NCBI RefSeq assembly: GCF_007748035.1
Contig: NZ_CP036278.1
Location: 3,162,001 to 3,226,000, forward strand
From: Aeoliella mucimassa
GTDB lineage: Bacteria > Planctomycetota > Planctomycetia > Pirellulales > Lacipirellulaceae
Length of the DNA: 64,000 bases
Reading direction: 5' to 3'
Below, in pieces: positions 28,567 to 37,839 of the stretch (position 1 is its first letter; every line of letters starts with the position of its first letter). The notes under the pieces are model-generated. The model was not told the DNA's origin. It saw nothing but the letters and a program-made list of their open reading frames with translations, and did not search any database. Position numbers and translations under genes: made by a program.

Positions 28567-29838
28567 ATGATCCGACATTCTGTAATGGAGAGAACGGCCA
28601 CGGCGATCCGTGCCCGTATTGTGTTCCCTGTCGCTGCTCCCCCGATGTTCGACGGTGTCGTCCACATCGAGGGAGGCAAGGTCGTGCAAGTCAGTGCGAA
28701 ACCTCCGGCCGGCGTGCCGATCACCGATTTGGGTGATGTGGCCCTGTTCCCCGGTATGGTGAATGCCCATACGCACCTCGATCTGTCGGATCGAAAGCAC
28801 CGTATCGGCCGTGCTGGCAACAAAATGTCCGACTGGGTTCGCCAGGTCATCAACGAGCGAACCACTCCGAAAAAGAAGCTGGTTGCGGTTGGCAACGGTG
28901 CAGCCCAGTCGATTCGCCACGGTGTAACCACCCTGGCCGACATCGCTACGTACGACCCGTTGGAACTGTCGACCAACGAGTGCGGTCCTCGCTCCGTGCG
29001 GTTCCACGAAGTTATCGGTTTCTCCCAGGCCCGGGCACCATCGGCCCACTCCGGCATGGTCAAGAAGCTCAAGCGAAGCAAAGCCGAAGGCATGCCCGAG
29101 CTCGAGGGCGTCATCATGGAAGGCGTTGCTCCGCACGCCCCCTACACGGTGTCGCCGCCGTTGCTGCGGAACCTGGTGAACACGGCCGCCGAATGGAACG
29201 TGCCGGTCGCTTTCCACCTGGCCGAATCGCAGGAAGAACTCGATTTTCTCACCACCGGTGCTGGCGGATTCCAGGAAATCCTCGAAGAACGCAGCATGTG
29301 GGATCCATGGGCCGTGCCACGCGGGTCGGTGCCGCTGGACTACCTGCGTATTCTCACCCGCGCCCACAAGGCCCTGGTGATCCACGGCAACTACCTGGAA
29401 CGCAAAGAGCTGGCCTTCCTGGCTCGCCACCGCGATTCGATGTCGATGGTCTATTGCCCGCGGACTCACAACTACTTCCAGCACGCACCTTACCCGCTGG
29501 AAGTGGCCCTGCAGCTTGGCGTCCGCGTGGCGCTCGGTACCGATAGCCTGGCGTCGAACCCCGACCTGAGCATCCTGAACGAGATGCGAATCGCAGCGGC
29601 CCGCCATCCTCGCGTGCCGACCGAAACCATCCTCGAAATGGGCACGCTGGCTGCCGCCCACGCGATGGGGCTGGGCCATCTGGTCGGAGCCTTGTCGCCG
29701 GGACGTTACGCCGACATGACCGCGGTGCCAATCCCCGACGGAGTGCCCGATGCTCACCAGGACATCCTGCACGCAGTACTCGGCGACACCACCCCGCCCT
29801 GCCAAACCTGGCTGTCCGGCGAGACCGTCGACGGTTAA
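28567..29838 (+). CDS. Amidohydrolase (deaminase-like), candidate aminofutalosine deaminase
   Basis: A 423-residue metal-dependent hydrolase of the chlorohydrolase/SAH-deaminase group. Metal ligands and catalytic motifs are NAHTHLDLS (about 65-73), HAPYTVSPP (about 189), FHLAESQEE (about 215-223), IHGNYLE (about 272) and GTDSLASNPDLSILNEM (about 323-339). ATG 28567 or ATG 28585 could be the start. Because mqnA and mqnC lie 3 kb upstream on the same strand, deamination of 6-amino-6-deoxyfutalosine (MqnX role) is an attractive guess, but other amino-purine or guanine-type substrates cannot be excluded. It ends before a strong terminator. Confidence 0.85.
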   Translation: MIRHSVMERTATAIRARIVFPVAAPPMFDGVVHIEGGKVVQVSAKPPAGVPITDLGDVALFPGMVNAHTHLDLSDRKHRIGRAGNKMSDWVRQVINERTTPKKKLVAVGNGAAQSIRHGVTTLADIATYDPLELSTNECGPRSVRFHEVIGFSQARAPSAHSGMVKKLKRSKAEGMPELEGVIMEGVAPHAPYTVSPPLLRNLVNTAAEWNVPVAFHLAESQEELDFLTTGAGGFQEILEERSMWDPWAVPRGSVPLDYLRILTRAHKALVIHGNYLERKELAFLARHRDSMSMVYCPRTHNYFQHAPYPLEVALQLGVRVALGTDSLASNPDLSILNEMRIAAARHPRVPTETILEMGTLAAAHAMGLGHLVGALSPGRYADMTAVPIPDGVPDAHQDILHAVLGDTTPPCQTWLSGETVDG

Positions 29839-29865
29839 TCGCGGTCGCATACGAACCACCCTTCC

Positions 29866-29901
29866 AGGGGGCTGGGCCATCCGTGGTCTGGCCCCCTTTT
29901 T
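29866..29901 (+). terminator. Rho-independent terminator after the amidohydrolase gene
   Basis: AGGGGGCTGGGCCA (29866-29879) pairs with TGGTCTGGCCCCCT (29884-29897), the outer seven base pairs perfect and the inner part with mismatches, followed by TTTTT to 29901. It lies 28 bp past the stop. Confidence 0.8.
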
Positions 29902-30376
29902 CATGCGCCAGCGGCACTCTCAAACTCTCCCCCTCCACCTCGGTCACTCTCCCCTCTCAGGAGCAGGTTTAGGGTGGGGGCAGCGGGATATCATTCTGCC
30001 CCCAATGTGCGGAAATCGATTCGTGGGGGCTTTATTCTCGTCGCGTCCGGGCCGAAGAAATCGCTCTTCCACTAGTTTTCCAGGTGCTTTTTCACCTAGC
30101 CGCCCATCCTTCGCGAGCCGTTTCGCCCCACCCCGCTCGTGAGTGGGGGCAATTCGAAATCCTCTCCCCCTCCAGGGACAACGGAGCGCGGACCTTTGTG
30201 GTGAGATTTTGGATCGCGGTAACTCGTCGAACTCCTGCAGGATCACCACGTTGTATCTCCTCTTGCACTGACGGGAAGTATACATGTGTTTACTACTCTT
30301 TATAGCAAATGCAGTGTCCATTTTCGACAAGAAAAGGGAACAATGGCTCGAAACTTCCCCCTGCCCTGTCTTCTCC
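29902..30376. other. Gene-free stretch with short C-rich direct repeats
   Basis: No convincing gene. CTCTCCCCCTCCA occurs at 29925-29937 and again at 30162-30174. The section between them contains G/C-tract pieces (GTGGGGGC, CCCCACCCCGC) that could pair. It looks like a remnant of dispersed intergenic repeats rather than a decayed gene, but this cannot be tested from one window. Confidence 0.4.
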
Positions 30377-30456
30377 ACCCGGGTTTGGTTTAAGTCCGCC
30401 ATGCCAGGAGTCGATAATTTTACCCGGGTGATATGGACGCCCATTTATACCCGGGT
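30377..30456. promoter_or_regulatory. Three ACCCGGGT palindromes upstream of the DUF2239 gene
   Basis: The 8-bp perfect palindrome ACCCGGGT occurs at 30377-30384, 30422-30429 and 30449-30456, the last two flanked by T on the left and embedded in an A/T-richer context. The spacing is 45 and 27 bp. The last copy ends 60 bp before the ATG, a suitable place for an operator. No regulator gene is adjacent. Confidence 0.55.
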
Positions 30457-30516
30457 ACAATTGCGTCGCCGGTGCAGCACACCAGCTCGGCGATCGAACG
30501 TAAGAAGGAGTAAACC

Positions 30517-31098
30517 ATGGCGGATGAAGAGAACACGTACACCTCGTTTAAGGGGTATCAGCGAGTCGCCTCGGGCGATTTGTCGAGCATGTTGCTCGAG
30601 ACCAAGGAGCACATCGAGACTAGCGGAGAAGAATCGCTGCTGATATTCGAGGACACCACCGGACGGCAGGTGGAATTCGACTTCCGCGGCACCGCCGACG
30701 AAGTCCTCGAACGCCACGGCGCGGCCAAGCCCCGCGTCGGCCCGGGCCGCCCCAAGTTGGGAGTCACCGCCCGCGAGGTTACCCTTTTGCCACGGCAGTG
30801 GGATTGGCTCGAGCAGCAACCCAAAGGCATCTCGGCCACGCTTCGCAAGCTGGTGGACGAAGCTCGCAAGCAAGAGCCCAATCGCGAGCGGGCGCGGCGA
30901 CTTCGCGACGCGGCGGGCAAGTTCATGTGGGCAATGGCCGGCAACCTGCCCGACTTCGAAGAAGCCTCGCGGGCGCTGTACGCCAACGACTTCAGCAGTC
31001 TGCAAGCGAAGATCAGTGACTGGCCAACCGACATCCGCGAACATATTACCCGGTTGCTCGATCAGTGCGCTGAATTGCAGGAAGCGGCTGGTGAGTAA
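30517..31098 (+). CDS. DUF2239 family protein
   Basis: A 193-residue cytoplasmic protein. The layout matches DUF2239 as I know it: an N-terminal YTSFKGYQRVASGDL segment, IFEDTTGRQVEFDFRGT (about 45-61), a GPGRPKLGVTAREVTLLPRQWDWL block (about 75-98), then KFMWAMAGNLPDFEEASRALYANDF (about 131-155). The family has no defined biochemical role; the GRPKLGV and WDWL segment could be a DNA-binding or ribbon-helix-helix-like element. A good SD, AAGGAG, is 8 bp before the ATG. It is monocistronic and preceded by three ACCCGGGT palindromes. Confidence 0.87.
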   Translation: MADEENTYTSFKGYQRVASGDLSSMLLETKEHIETSGEESLLIFEDTTGRQVEFDFRGTADEVLERHGAAKPRVGPGRPKLGVTAREVTLLPRQWDWLEQQPKGISATLRKLVDEARKQEPNRERARRLRDAAGKFMWAMAGNLPDFEEASRALYANDFSSLQAKISDWPTDIREHITRLLDQCAELQEAAGE

Positions 31099-31316
31099 TG
31101 AATGAGCAATTCGAGTTTCGGGCTCATCAGTGACGTTGCCTCAAGCCGAGCCTGTGTGGTCTATTCGGTAATCGCCCCGACATTCCTTTCCCCCCCAATG
31201 GCTAAACCGATGTCCGCTTACCAAGTGAGCAAGCTTGAGTGGCTCGTGGTGCTGGTGATTGTTGGGGGATGATTGTTCTGGCAGTCCCGGCTCCGCACCA
31301 TCGCGAAACTCACAGT

Positions 31317-31565
31317 ATGTCATGCGACCAGTGCGGCTGTTGCCGGATCGTGATACGCGAGTATCGCTGGTGGAAATTCGCCTCCGAGCGAACCGAAGCG
31401 GTAGAAACCTATCGTACTAGCGACGAACATGTGCACGACTGGTGGCTGTACGGCTCGTCGTACGTGTCGTGGAACAAACAGTGGGCGGGCAGCAACGCTA
31501 GCCGTATCGCGACGGTCGGCTCGTTTGGCAACCTTGATGGCACCACTGCCTTGCTCAGGTGGTGA
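31317..31565 (+). CDS. Small Cys/His/Trp-rich hypothetical protein
   Basis: An 82-residue open frame starting MSCDQCGCCRIVIREYRWWKF, with a Cys-rich head and a HVHDWWLYGSS segment in the middle. Its last 11 bp overlap the 3' end of the SulP gene on the opposite strand. Upstream 31099-31316 carries no other gene. The Cys cluster and HxH pattern could bind metal. No family recognised and no strong ribosome site seen, so it may not be real. Confidence 0.45.
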   Translation: MSCDQCGCCRIVIREYRWWKFASERTEAVETYRTSDEHVHDWWLYGSSYVSWNKQWAGSNASRIATVGSFGNLDGTTALLRW

Positions 31566-33237
31566 CTTCGACCGTCAGTGACTGCTGCTCGTGGTGGATC
31601 GCGTCCGCCCGCTCGAGCGCGGCGTGGATATGGGGGCAGACGTTCTCGCGGCCGATGTGGGCGAGCACGTGCGCTTGCTGTATGCGGAGCGCGGGCTGCT
31701 CGCGGGCGCCGCAGAGCACCAGTTGCCGTCCCGACGCATGGAGTTTATCGGCTAGATCTTCGAGTGTCAGCAGACCGGTCGCGTCGATGGCGGTCATGTT
31801 CCGCAGTCGTAGCACGACGATCGGAGCAAAGGTCTCGAGGTGATCGAACAACTCGGTCAGCTTGTCGGTGGTGCCGAACAAGAACGGCCCGTGAATCCGC
31901 AGAATGGTCACGTAGTCGGGTATCTGTTTGTCCCGCAAACTGTGCAGGCGACCATCTTCCACGTACTCGCCGGTGACCTTGGTCACGGTGGTGGTCATCG
32001 ACACCTTGCGAATGAACAGCAGGCCAGCCAGCACCATGCCGACTTGCACCGCGACCGTGAGGTCGGCGAACACGGTGAGCAGCAGCGTGACCAGCCAAAC
32101 GCTGATGTCGGCCTTCGACATCTTGAGCAGCTTGGGAATCTCGTGCCATTCGCCCATGTTGTAAGCGACCATCAGCAGGATCGCCGCCAGCACCGCCAGC
32201 GGAATGTACGAAGCCAGCGGGGCGGCGAACAGCAGCACCGAAAGTACGACCAAGGCATGGATCATGCCGGAGACCGGGGTTCGCGCGCCGGAGCGTACAT
32301 TGGTGGCCGTGCGGGCGATGGCCCCCGTCGCGGGCAATCCGCCGAACAGCGGTGAAGCGATGTTCGCCAGGCCTTGGGCGACAAGTTCGACATTGGGATT
32401 GTGTTTGTCGCCGCTCATGCGATCGGCCACCACGGCTGACAGTAGCGATTCGAGCGCCCCGAGCATCGCCACGGTAAACGCGGGCACCAGCAGCGGGCCA
32501 ATCATCGACGTATGGAATTCCGGTAGTGCAAACGTGGGGAGTCCGCTGGGGATGCCGCCGAATCGCGAGCCAATGGTCTCCACCGGGATGCCTAGGAGCC
32601 ATACAACCACGGTGCCAAGCAGCATGGCAACAATTGCCCCGGGGACGCGTTTTACGTACTTGCGACAGAGCACCACCACGAGCAAGGCAACGCTAGCCAC
32701 CAAGGTGGCCGATAGCGAAAGACTCGATAAATTGGCGGCCAGCACCCGCATGCGGTCGAGGAACTCGCCGGGGACGTTTTCGATTTGCAGCCCAAAGAAG
32801 TCCTTGATCTGCGTGCTAGCGATGAGAATGGCGATGCCATTGGTGAAGCCGATGACCACCGGGCGAGGGATAAACCGCACTGCGGCGCCGAGTCCGGTGA
32901 TGCCGAGCGCGACGAGCATCAGCCCGGCCATGATCGTACAGACGAACAGCCCGTTGAGCCCATGGTCGGCGACGATGCCGAACACGACCACCACAAAAGC
33001 CCCGGTGGGCCCGCCGATTTGCACGCGAGAACCACCGAGCGCCGAGATCAAAAAGCCAGCAACGACCGCGCAGTAGATACCGACTTCGGGGGCCACGCCC
33101 GACGAAATGGCAAACGCCATCGCTAGCGGCAACGCAACCAACCCGACCGTAGCGCCTGCTAGCAGGTCGGCCAAAAAAGCCCGCGAATCGTAACCCCGCA
33201 GACAATCGATCAGTTTGGGGCGAAGGTTCTTATTCAA
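31555..33237 (-). CDS. SulP family anion transporter with STAS domain
   Basis: A 560-residue inner-membrane transporter. SulP proteins carry sulfate, bicarbonate or other anions. The membrane region (about residues 15-400) contains LADLLAGATVGLVALPLAMAF, GGPTGAFVVVVFGI and GLANIASPLFGGLPATGAIART, a strong SulP signature. The STAS domain occupies about 435-555 (VTILRIHGPFLFG ... LRNMTAIDATGLLTLEDL). TTG 33237 is chosen because AGAGGA lies 7 bases upstream; the open frame further back to 33390 is non-homologous. It has its own promoter region of about 260 bp. The transported ion cannot be told. Confidence 0.9.
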   Translation of the reverse strand: MNKNLRPKLIDCLRGYDSRAFLADLLAGATVGLVALPLAMAFAISSGVAPEVGIYCAVVAGFLISALGGSRVQIGGPTGAFVVVVFGIVADHGLNGLFVCTIMAGLMLVALGITGLGAAVRFIPRPVVIGFTNGIAILIASTQIKDFFGLQIENVPGEFLDRMRVLAANLSSLSLSATLVASVALLVVVLCRKYVKRVPGAIVAMLLGTVVVWLLGIPVETIGSRFGGIPSGLPTFALPEFHTSMIGPLLVPAFTVAMLGALESLLSAVVADRMSGDKHNPNVELVAQGLANIASPLFGGLPATGAIARTATNVRSGARTPVSGMIHALVVLSVLLFAAPLASYIPLAVLAAILLMVAYNMGEWHEIPKLLKMSKADISVWLVTLLLTVFADLTVAVQVGMVLAGLLFIRKVSMTTTVTKVTGEYVEDGRLHSLRDKQIPDYVTILRIHGPFLFGTTDKLTELFDHLETFAPIVVLRLRNMTAIDATGLLTLEDLADKLHASGRQLVLCGAREQPALRIQQAHVLAHIGRENVCPHIHAALERADAIHHEQQSLTVEVTT

Positions 33238-33498
33238 CTCAGATTCCTCTATGGAGAGTGCCTTAGCGGGATCACTCCCTGAATTTCGGCAGAACGGACC
33301 GTCGGCAATAGTTGCCTCTATCCGAAGGGCTGTCGCGGTGAAGGTGGGCAAAAGGCCATCGGCCTGGCGGGAATTGGCACGAGTGAACACACCACTCGTA
33401 GCAAGTCTACATCGTCGCTTGTTTGCGGGAGAAAAGATAGCGCCCGACGCCAGTTACTCGCTGTGTCTGGCGAGCAGGTAACCGAATCGGCTATCGAT

Positions 33499-35205
33499 TT
33501 ACCGCCCGTTACCGCGATCGGCCTGGTTGCTTCGCTGGGGAGAGTTCCAGAGCTTGGCCATGGCCTGCACCACGTCGGCTGGCAACTTGGTCTCGATCAC
33601 CAGCGTCGAATCGTGCGTGGTAGCGGTCACCACCAAGTCGGTCGGGCTGGCGAACTCCTGCGGAGTCCAGCCACGGATACCTTCTTCAAACTCTTTGCGT
33701 TTGCAGTCGTTAAACCAGTCTTGCAACGCGGCGGGATTGAGCGTGACCGACCAGGTTGCTTCCCGCGTTGCCGTCGGCTTCTCGGAATCGAGCTTGGCGA
33801 TCAGTTCGTCGCGAAGCTTGTCGGGCAGGTCGGTAAACAACACCCGCGACTCATCGAGCGGCAAGACGTCGATCGCCCACACGCCGTTGCGGCCGTACAA
33901 GCGGTCCATCACCTTGCGAACGTCGGGCGTGTTGGCCTCGCGAAAGGCATCGGACAGATCGACCGTGTACCGCCGGCCCTGGCGCTCGCCCACTTTGAGC
34001 GGCTCGCTACCGAGGTAGAAATCGACTTGCCGTTGCGACAGTTCGATCATCCGGTTCCAGTCTTTTATCGCTTCGTCGACCGATTCGAGCAGTTTAGCCG
34101 CATCGCTGGTGTTCACCAGCATGGCCGAGTTGCTCATCACCGGGTAATCGTCGGTCGGGGCGATCATCATGGCTTGCACCCCTTGGATCTGGTCGCTCAC
34201 TTTGGTGACCGACTCGCGATAGCCACGGAACTCCTGCGGACGAAGGTAATTGATGCCGAAGTCGTAGGAGGTGACTTCGAACCGATCGAGATAGAGCTGC
34301 ACGAAGTCGGCTGTCCAAGGCGATCCCCAAGGGCCTTCACCGCTGGTGATAATGCGCTGCGAGCCGAGCACCAGCGGCGAGCGTTTCCACTCGGCGGCGG
34401 GGAACTCCACCTCGCCCGCCCGCTGGGTCACGTAGCGGAGGGCGACCGATTGGTCGTCGTCGATGTCGGCCGTGAGCACCATGACCTCGCAGCTTTCGCA
34501 CAGATGGTTGATCGCGCCGCTGTAGATGCGAATCAACGACTCGACTTGCTGCCAGTCGGTCCAATCGATGGAACGTCGTTGTAGTTGACGATAGCGGGTC
34601 GCTTTCTGGTACGGCGATTCGGAGCGTGCTAAGGCAATGGCCTTGAGCTGTACGACTCCGGTGCGGGTAGCGATGACACTGGCCAGTTCGGAGCCGACGA
34701 GCTTTTGCAGTTCGGCCGACTGTTCGGCTGGCATCGGGTTGAGGTGGGTGAAGTCGTCGAACGGGTTGGTCACCAGCGCCCAGTTGCCGCGCGAGGTAGC
34801 CATGAGCTCTTCGCCAGCCAGGGTGAGCGGAGTGACTTCGATGCCGGCATCGCCATCTCCAGCGTAAACGAAGGTCTTGTAGTCGGTAACCGGCAGCAGG
34901 AGGAAGGGAACGAACTGCTCGCCATCGAGCTGCATCATCCCGAGCACGAATTCGCCGGAGCTGTCGACACCATCAAAGCTGGCGGCCAACTGGCCGAGCG
35001 GCGGCAGCGGCCAAGCAAACTCCTTGGCCAGCGGCACGACCTTCTGGTCGAGCTCGTCGAGCTGCGCAACGCGCAGGGCCACCATGGTCGAGGCCGGGAG
35101 CTGCGCGAGTACCGATGTTGATTCGCCGGCCATCGCAACACCGGCGTTGGGTGCGAAACCGAACGAACCAGCGATCACGGCGACACACAGTAAACGAATC
35201 AACAT
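33499..35205 (-). CDS. Secreted protein, unknown function
   Basis: A 568-residue exported protein with signal peptide MLIRLLCVAVIAGSFGFAPNAGVAMA. The mature part alternates beta-rich and helical stretches; segments such as ATSRGNWALVTNPFDDF and PTDDYPVMSNSAMLVNTSDAAKLLESV resemble a type of planctomycete periplasmic protein with repeated halves, each starting with an amphipathic strand set. Two Cys lie close together (LCESCEV), so a disulfide is possible. It is upstream of nothing on its strand within 260 bp. No function can be assigned. Confidence 0.75.
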   Translation of the reverse strand: MLIRLLCVAVIAGSFGFAPNAGVAMAGESTSVLAQLPASTMVALRVAQLDELDQKVVPLAKEFAWPLPPLGQLAASFDGVDSSGEFVLGMMQLDGEQFVPFLLLPVTDYKTFVYAGDGDAGIEVTPLTLAGEELMATSRGNWALVTNPFDDFTHLNPMPAEQSAELQKLVGSELASVIATRTGVVQLKAIALARSESPYQKATRYRQLQRRSIDWTDWQQVESLIRIYSGAINHLCESCEVMVLTADIDDDQSVALRYVTQRAGEVEFPAAEWKRSPLVLGSQRIITSGEGPWGSPWTADFVQLYLDRFEVTSYDFGINYLRPQEFRGYRESVTKVSDQIQGVQAMMIAPTDDYPVMSNSAMLVNTSDAAKLLESVDEAIKDWNRMIELSQRQVDFYLGSEPLKVGERQGRRYTVDLSDAFREANTPDVRKVMDRLYGRNGVWAIDVLPLDESRVLFTDLPDKLRDELIAKLDSEKPTATREATWSVTLNPAALQDWFNDCKRKEFEEGIRGWTPQEFASPTDLVVTATTHDSTLVIETKLPADVVQAMAKLWNSPQRSNQADRGNGR

Positions 35206-35310
35206 GCCAGGCTCCTTTGCATACGGGATTCCACAGTCCTTGGCCGAGTCCGGAGGTCCAAGGAGGATCGGGCATGCTGCCCTGGTACTATTGTGTACTG
35301 TTTGGGCCGA

Positions 35311-37359
35311 TCAGGCTAGCTGATTCTTGGCGGCTTCGACCACCGCAGCGGTGGTAATACCGCGATCCTCGTAGACCAAGCTGTACGGAGCCGAGGCACC
35401 AAAGTCGTTCATGCCGATAAAAGTGCCCTCGAAACCGAGGTATCGGTCCCAGCCCTGGCGAATGCCCGCTTCGACGCCCACCCGGTTTTTCACCGCGGCC
35501 GGCAGCACACTTTCTCGATAAGCAGCGTCCTGCTGCTCGAACAGTTCGAACGATGGCATGCTCACTACCCGAGCGGCGACGCCATCGGCGGTGAGTTGCT
35601 CGTAGGCTTCCACGGCGAGCGAAAGTTCGCTGCCCGTGGCGATCAGAATCACGTCGGGCTTGCCACTTTTGGCGTCGGCCAGCACGTAGCCACCTTTGGC
35701 CGTTCCAGCGGCCGGGGCAAACTTCTCGCGGCAGAGCGTCGGCAGGTTCTGACGAGTCAATACAAGAGCGACCGGCTGGGTTTTGCTGGTGACAGCCACC
35801 TTCCAGGCCTCGACGCACTCGTTCGCGTCGCCAGGACGCAGGACGATAAGGTGTGGAATGCCTCGCGCGGCCGAGAGTTGCTCGACCGGTTGGTGAGTGG
35901 GACCATCTTCGCCGACACCGATCGAGTCGTGGGTGAACACGTATACGAGCGGCAACCCCATGATCGAGCTCAACCGCATCGACGGACGCAGGTAGTCGCT
36001 GAACACGAAGAACGTGGCGACGTAGGTCCGCAGACCAGCGAGGGCCATGCCGTTGCCGGCGGCGGCCATCGCGTGTTCGCGAATACCAAAGTGCAGGTTG
36101 CGGCCCGCGTAGCTCTTGGGACCGAAGTCGCCGGCGTCGGTGAGGTTGGTGTTGTTCGAAGGAGCCAAGTCGGCCGAACCGCCGATGAGCCAAGGCAGGT
36201 TCGGCGCGAGGGCGTTGAGTGTCTTGCCCGACGAGCTTCGGGTGGCCATGCCTTTTTCGTCGGCCGGGAAGACCGGCAGGTCCTTATCCCAACCCGCAGG
36301 CAGCTCGCCGGCGAGGATCGCATCGAGTTCGCCCGCCAGGTCGGCGTATTGCTTGCGATAGTCGGCCAGCAGCGCTTCCCACTTCTCGCGAGCTTCTGCT
36401 CCGCGGGCACCAAGAGTCGCGGTGAAATGCTCCTCGACTCCATCGGGCACGTAGAATTTCTCGTTCGGCCAGCCATAGTTCTTTTTGGTGCCGGCGATTT
36501 CTTCCTCGCCGAGCGGGGCGCCGTGGGCACCGTGGGTGCCGGCCTTATTGGGAGCACCGAAGCCGATCACGCTCTTCACGATAATTAGCGTGGGACCGTG
36601 CGTGTCTTGCTTGAAGAGTTCAATCGCTTTGGATAGCGCCGACAGGTCGTTCGCATCGTCGACCCGGCAGACCGTCCAGCCGAGGCCCTCGAACCGCTTG
36701 GCGACGTCTTCGCTAAACGCCAGGCTCGTATCGCCTTCGATGGTGATTTCGTTGTCGTCGTAAATCCAGCAGACGTTGTCGAGCTTCAAGTGCCCAGCGA
36801 GCGAAGCGGCTTCGCAGGCAACGCCTTCCATCAGATCGCCGTCGCTGCACTGCACGTAGATTTTGTAATCGAATAGGTCGAAACCATCCTTATTATAACG
36901 CGACGCGAGCCACTTTTGGGCCATCGCCATGCCGACGCTATTTGCACACCCCTGGCCGAGTGGGCCGGTGGTGGTTTCGACCCCCGCGGTGTGCTTGTAC
37001 TCAGGGTGACCGGGAGTCTTGCTGCCGAACTGGCGGAACTGCTTGAGATCGTCGACCGTCAGCGATTTCTTGCCAGTCGATTTGCCGCTGGCATCCACTT
37101 CGTGCACGCCGGCCAGATGGATCATCGAGTAGATCAACATCGAAGCATGCCCGCACGAGAGCACGTAGCGATCGCGATTGGGCCACAGCGGGGCGGCGGG
37201 ATCGTACGTCATTTGGTTGGCCCAAACCTCGTAAGCAATAGGGGCCAGAGCCATCGGCGTACCAGGGTGACCGCTATTGGCGGCCTGCACGGCATCCATC
37301 GAGAGCGTGCGAATGGTGTTGATGGCGAGTTGATCGATCGATTCGGTGGCTGTGGACAT
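35311..37359 (-). CDS. tkt: Transketolase
   Basis: A 682-residue thiamine-diphosphate enzyme of the pentose phosphate pathway, moving two-carbon units between ketoses and aldoses. Motifs are AANSGHPGTPMALAP (about 25-39), VLSCGHASMLIYSM (about 67-80), GPLGQGCANSVGMA (about 112-125), the ThDP site CSDGDLMEGVACEAASLAGHLKLDNVCWIYDDN (split across about 151-183), FGIREHAMAAAGNGMAL (about 416) and THDSIGVGEDGPTHQPVEQL (about 466-485). The length is standard. It is a single gene with no obvious operon partner. Confidence 0.96.
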   Translation of the reverse strand: MSTATESIDQLAINTIRTLSMDAVQAANSGHPGTPMALAPIAYEVWANQMTYDPAAPLWPNRDRYVLSCGHASMLIYSMIHLAGVHEVDASGKSTGKKSLTVDDLKQFRQFGSKTPGHPEYKHTAGVETTTGPLGQGCANSVGMAMAQKWLASRYNKDGFDLFDYKIYVQCSDGDLMEGVACEAASLAGHLKLDNVCWIYDDNEITIEGDTSLAFSEDVAKRFEGLGWTVCRVDDANDLSALSKAIELFKQDTHGPTLIIVKSVIGFGAPNKAGTHGAHGAPLGEEEIAGTKKNYGWPNEKFYVPDGVEEHFTATLGARGAEAREKWEALLADYRKQYADLAGELDAILAGELPAGWDKDLPVFPADEKGMATRSSSGKTLNALAPNLPWLIGGSADLAPSNNTNLTDAGDFGPKSYAGRNLHFGIREHAMAAAGNGMALAGLRTYVATFFVFSDYLRPSMRLSSIMGLPLVYVFTHDSIGVGEDGPTHQPVEQLSAARGIPHLIVLRPGDANECVEAWKVAVTSKTQPVALVLTRQNLPTLCREKFAPAAGTAKGGYVLADAKSGKPDVILIATGSELSLAVEAYEQLTADGVAARVVSMPSFELFEQQDAAYRESVLPAAVKNRVGVEAGIRQGWDRYLGFEGTFIGMNDFGASAPYSLVYEDRGITTAAVVEAAKNQLA

Positions 37360-37515
37360 ATCGAACGGCTATACGAGGAAAATGGGTCGAAAGTATTCGC
37401 CGGTAGTCTATCGGCATTTCACGCAAAGTGTCAACGAACCGCGGGGGCAGGCACCGAATCGTGCAATACCGATTCCCTTGCCTGCAATCACCAACTTCTC
37501 GACATTCGCTGAACG

Positions 37516-37839
37516 TTAAGGTTGCTCCTCCGCTTTCCAACCACCTTGGGCGGCGGCCTGGTCGGCGATCTTTAGTGCCTGGTTCAGGCTATCAATCATG
37601 CGTTGGGTGGAGTCGAGCGCCTTGCGCATGGCAAGCTCTCCCTCGGCACGCTGCTGGTCCGTTAGATCAGTACGCTGCAAGGCATCTGCCTGCGCCTGGT
37701 CGAACGCCTGCTGCATCTTGGCAAACAGTTCTTCGGCCTGCTCGCGAGCAGCAGCCGCGCGTAGCGAATCGTTTTGGGCGTCGTTCAGCGAGATGGCTTT
37801 GCTCCGTAGGTTAAGGGCCAGACGAGGGCGATTAGGCAA
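37516..37839 (-). CDS. Small helical hypothetical protein
   Basis: A 107-residue open frame beginning at TTG 37839, preceded by an in-frame stop, so no earlier start exists. It is rich in Ala, Gln, Glu and Leu with heptad-like spacing (AAAAREQAEELFAKMQQAFDQAQADAL), suggesting a coiled coil. It lies between tkt and a region with a perfect hairpin at 37858-37877. No ribosome site is clear and no family recognised, so it is a tentative gene. Confidence 0.45.
   Translation of the reverse strand: MPNRPRLALNLRSKAISLNDAQNDSLRAAAAREQAEELFAKMQQAFDQAQADALQRTDLTDQQRAEGELAMRKALDSTQRMIDSLNQALKIADQAAAQGGWKAEEQP

Noticed and set aside
28234-29904. A 556-residue antisense open frame over the amidohydrolase
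   Set aside because: The plus-strand gene has all metal motifs; this frame is a shadow without a ribosome site.
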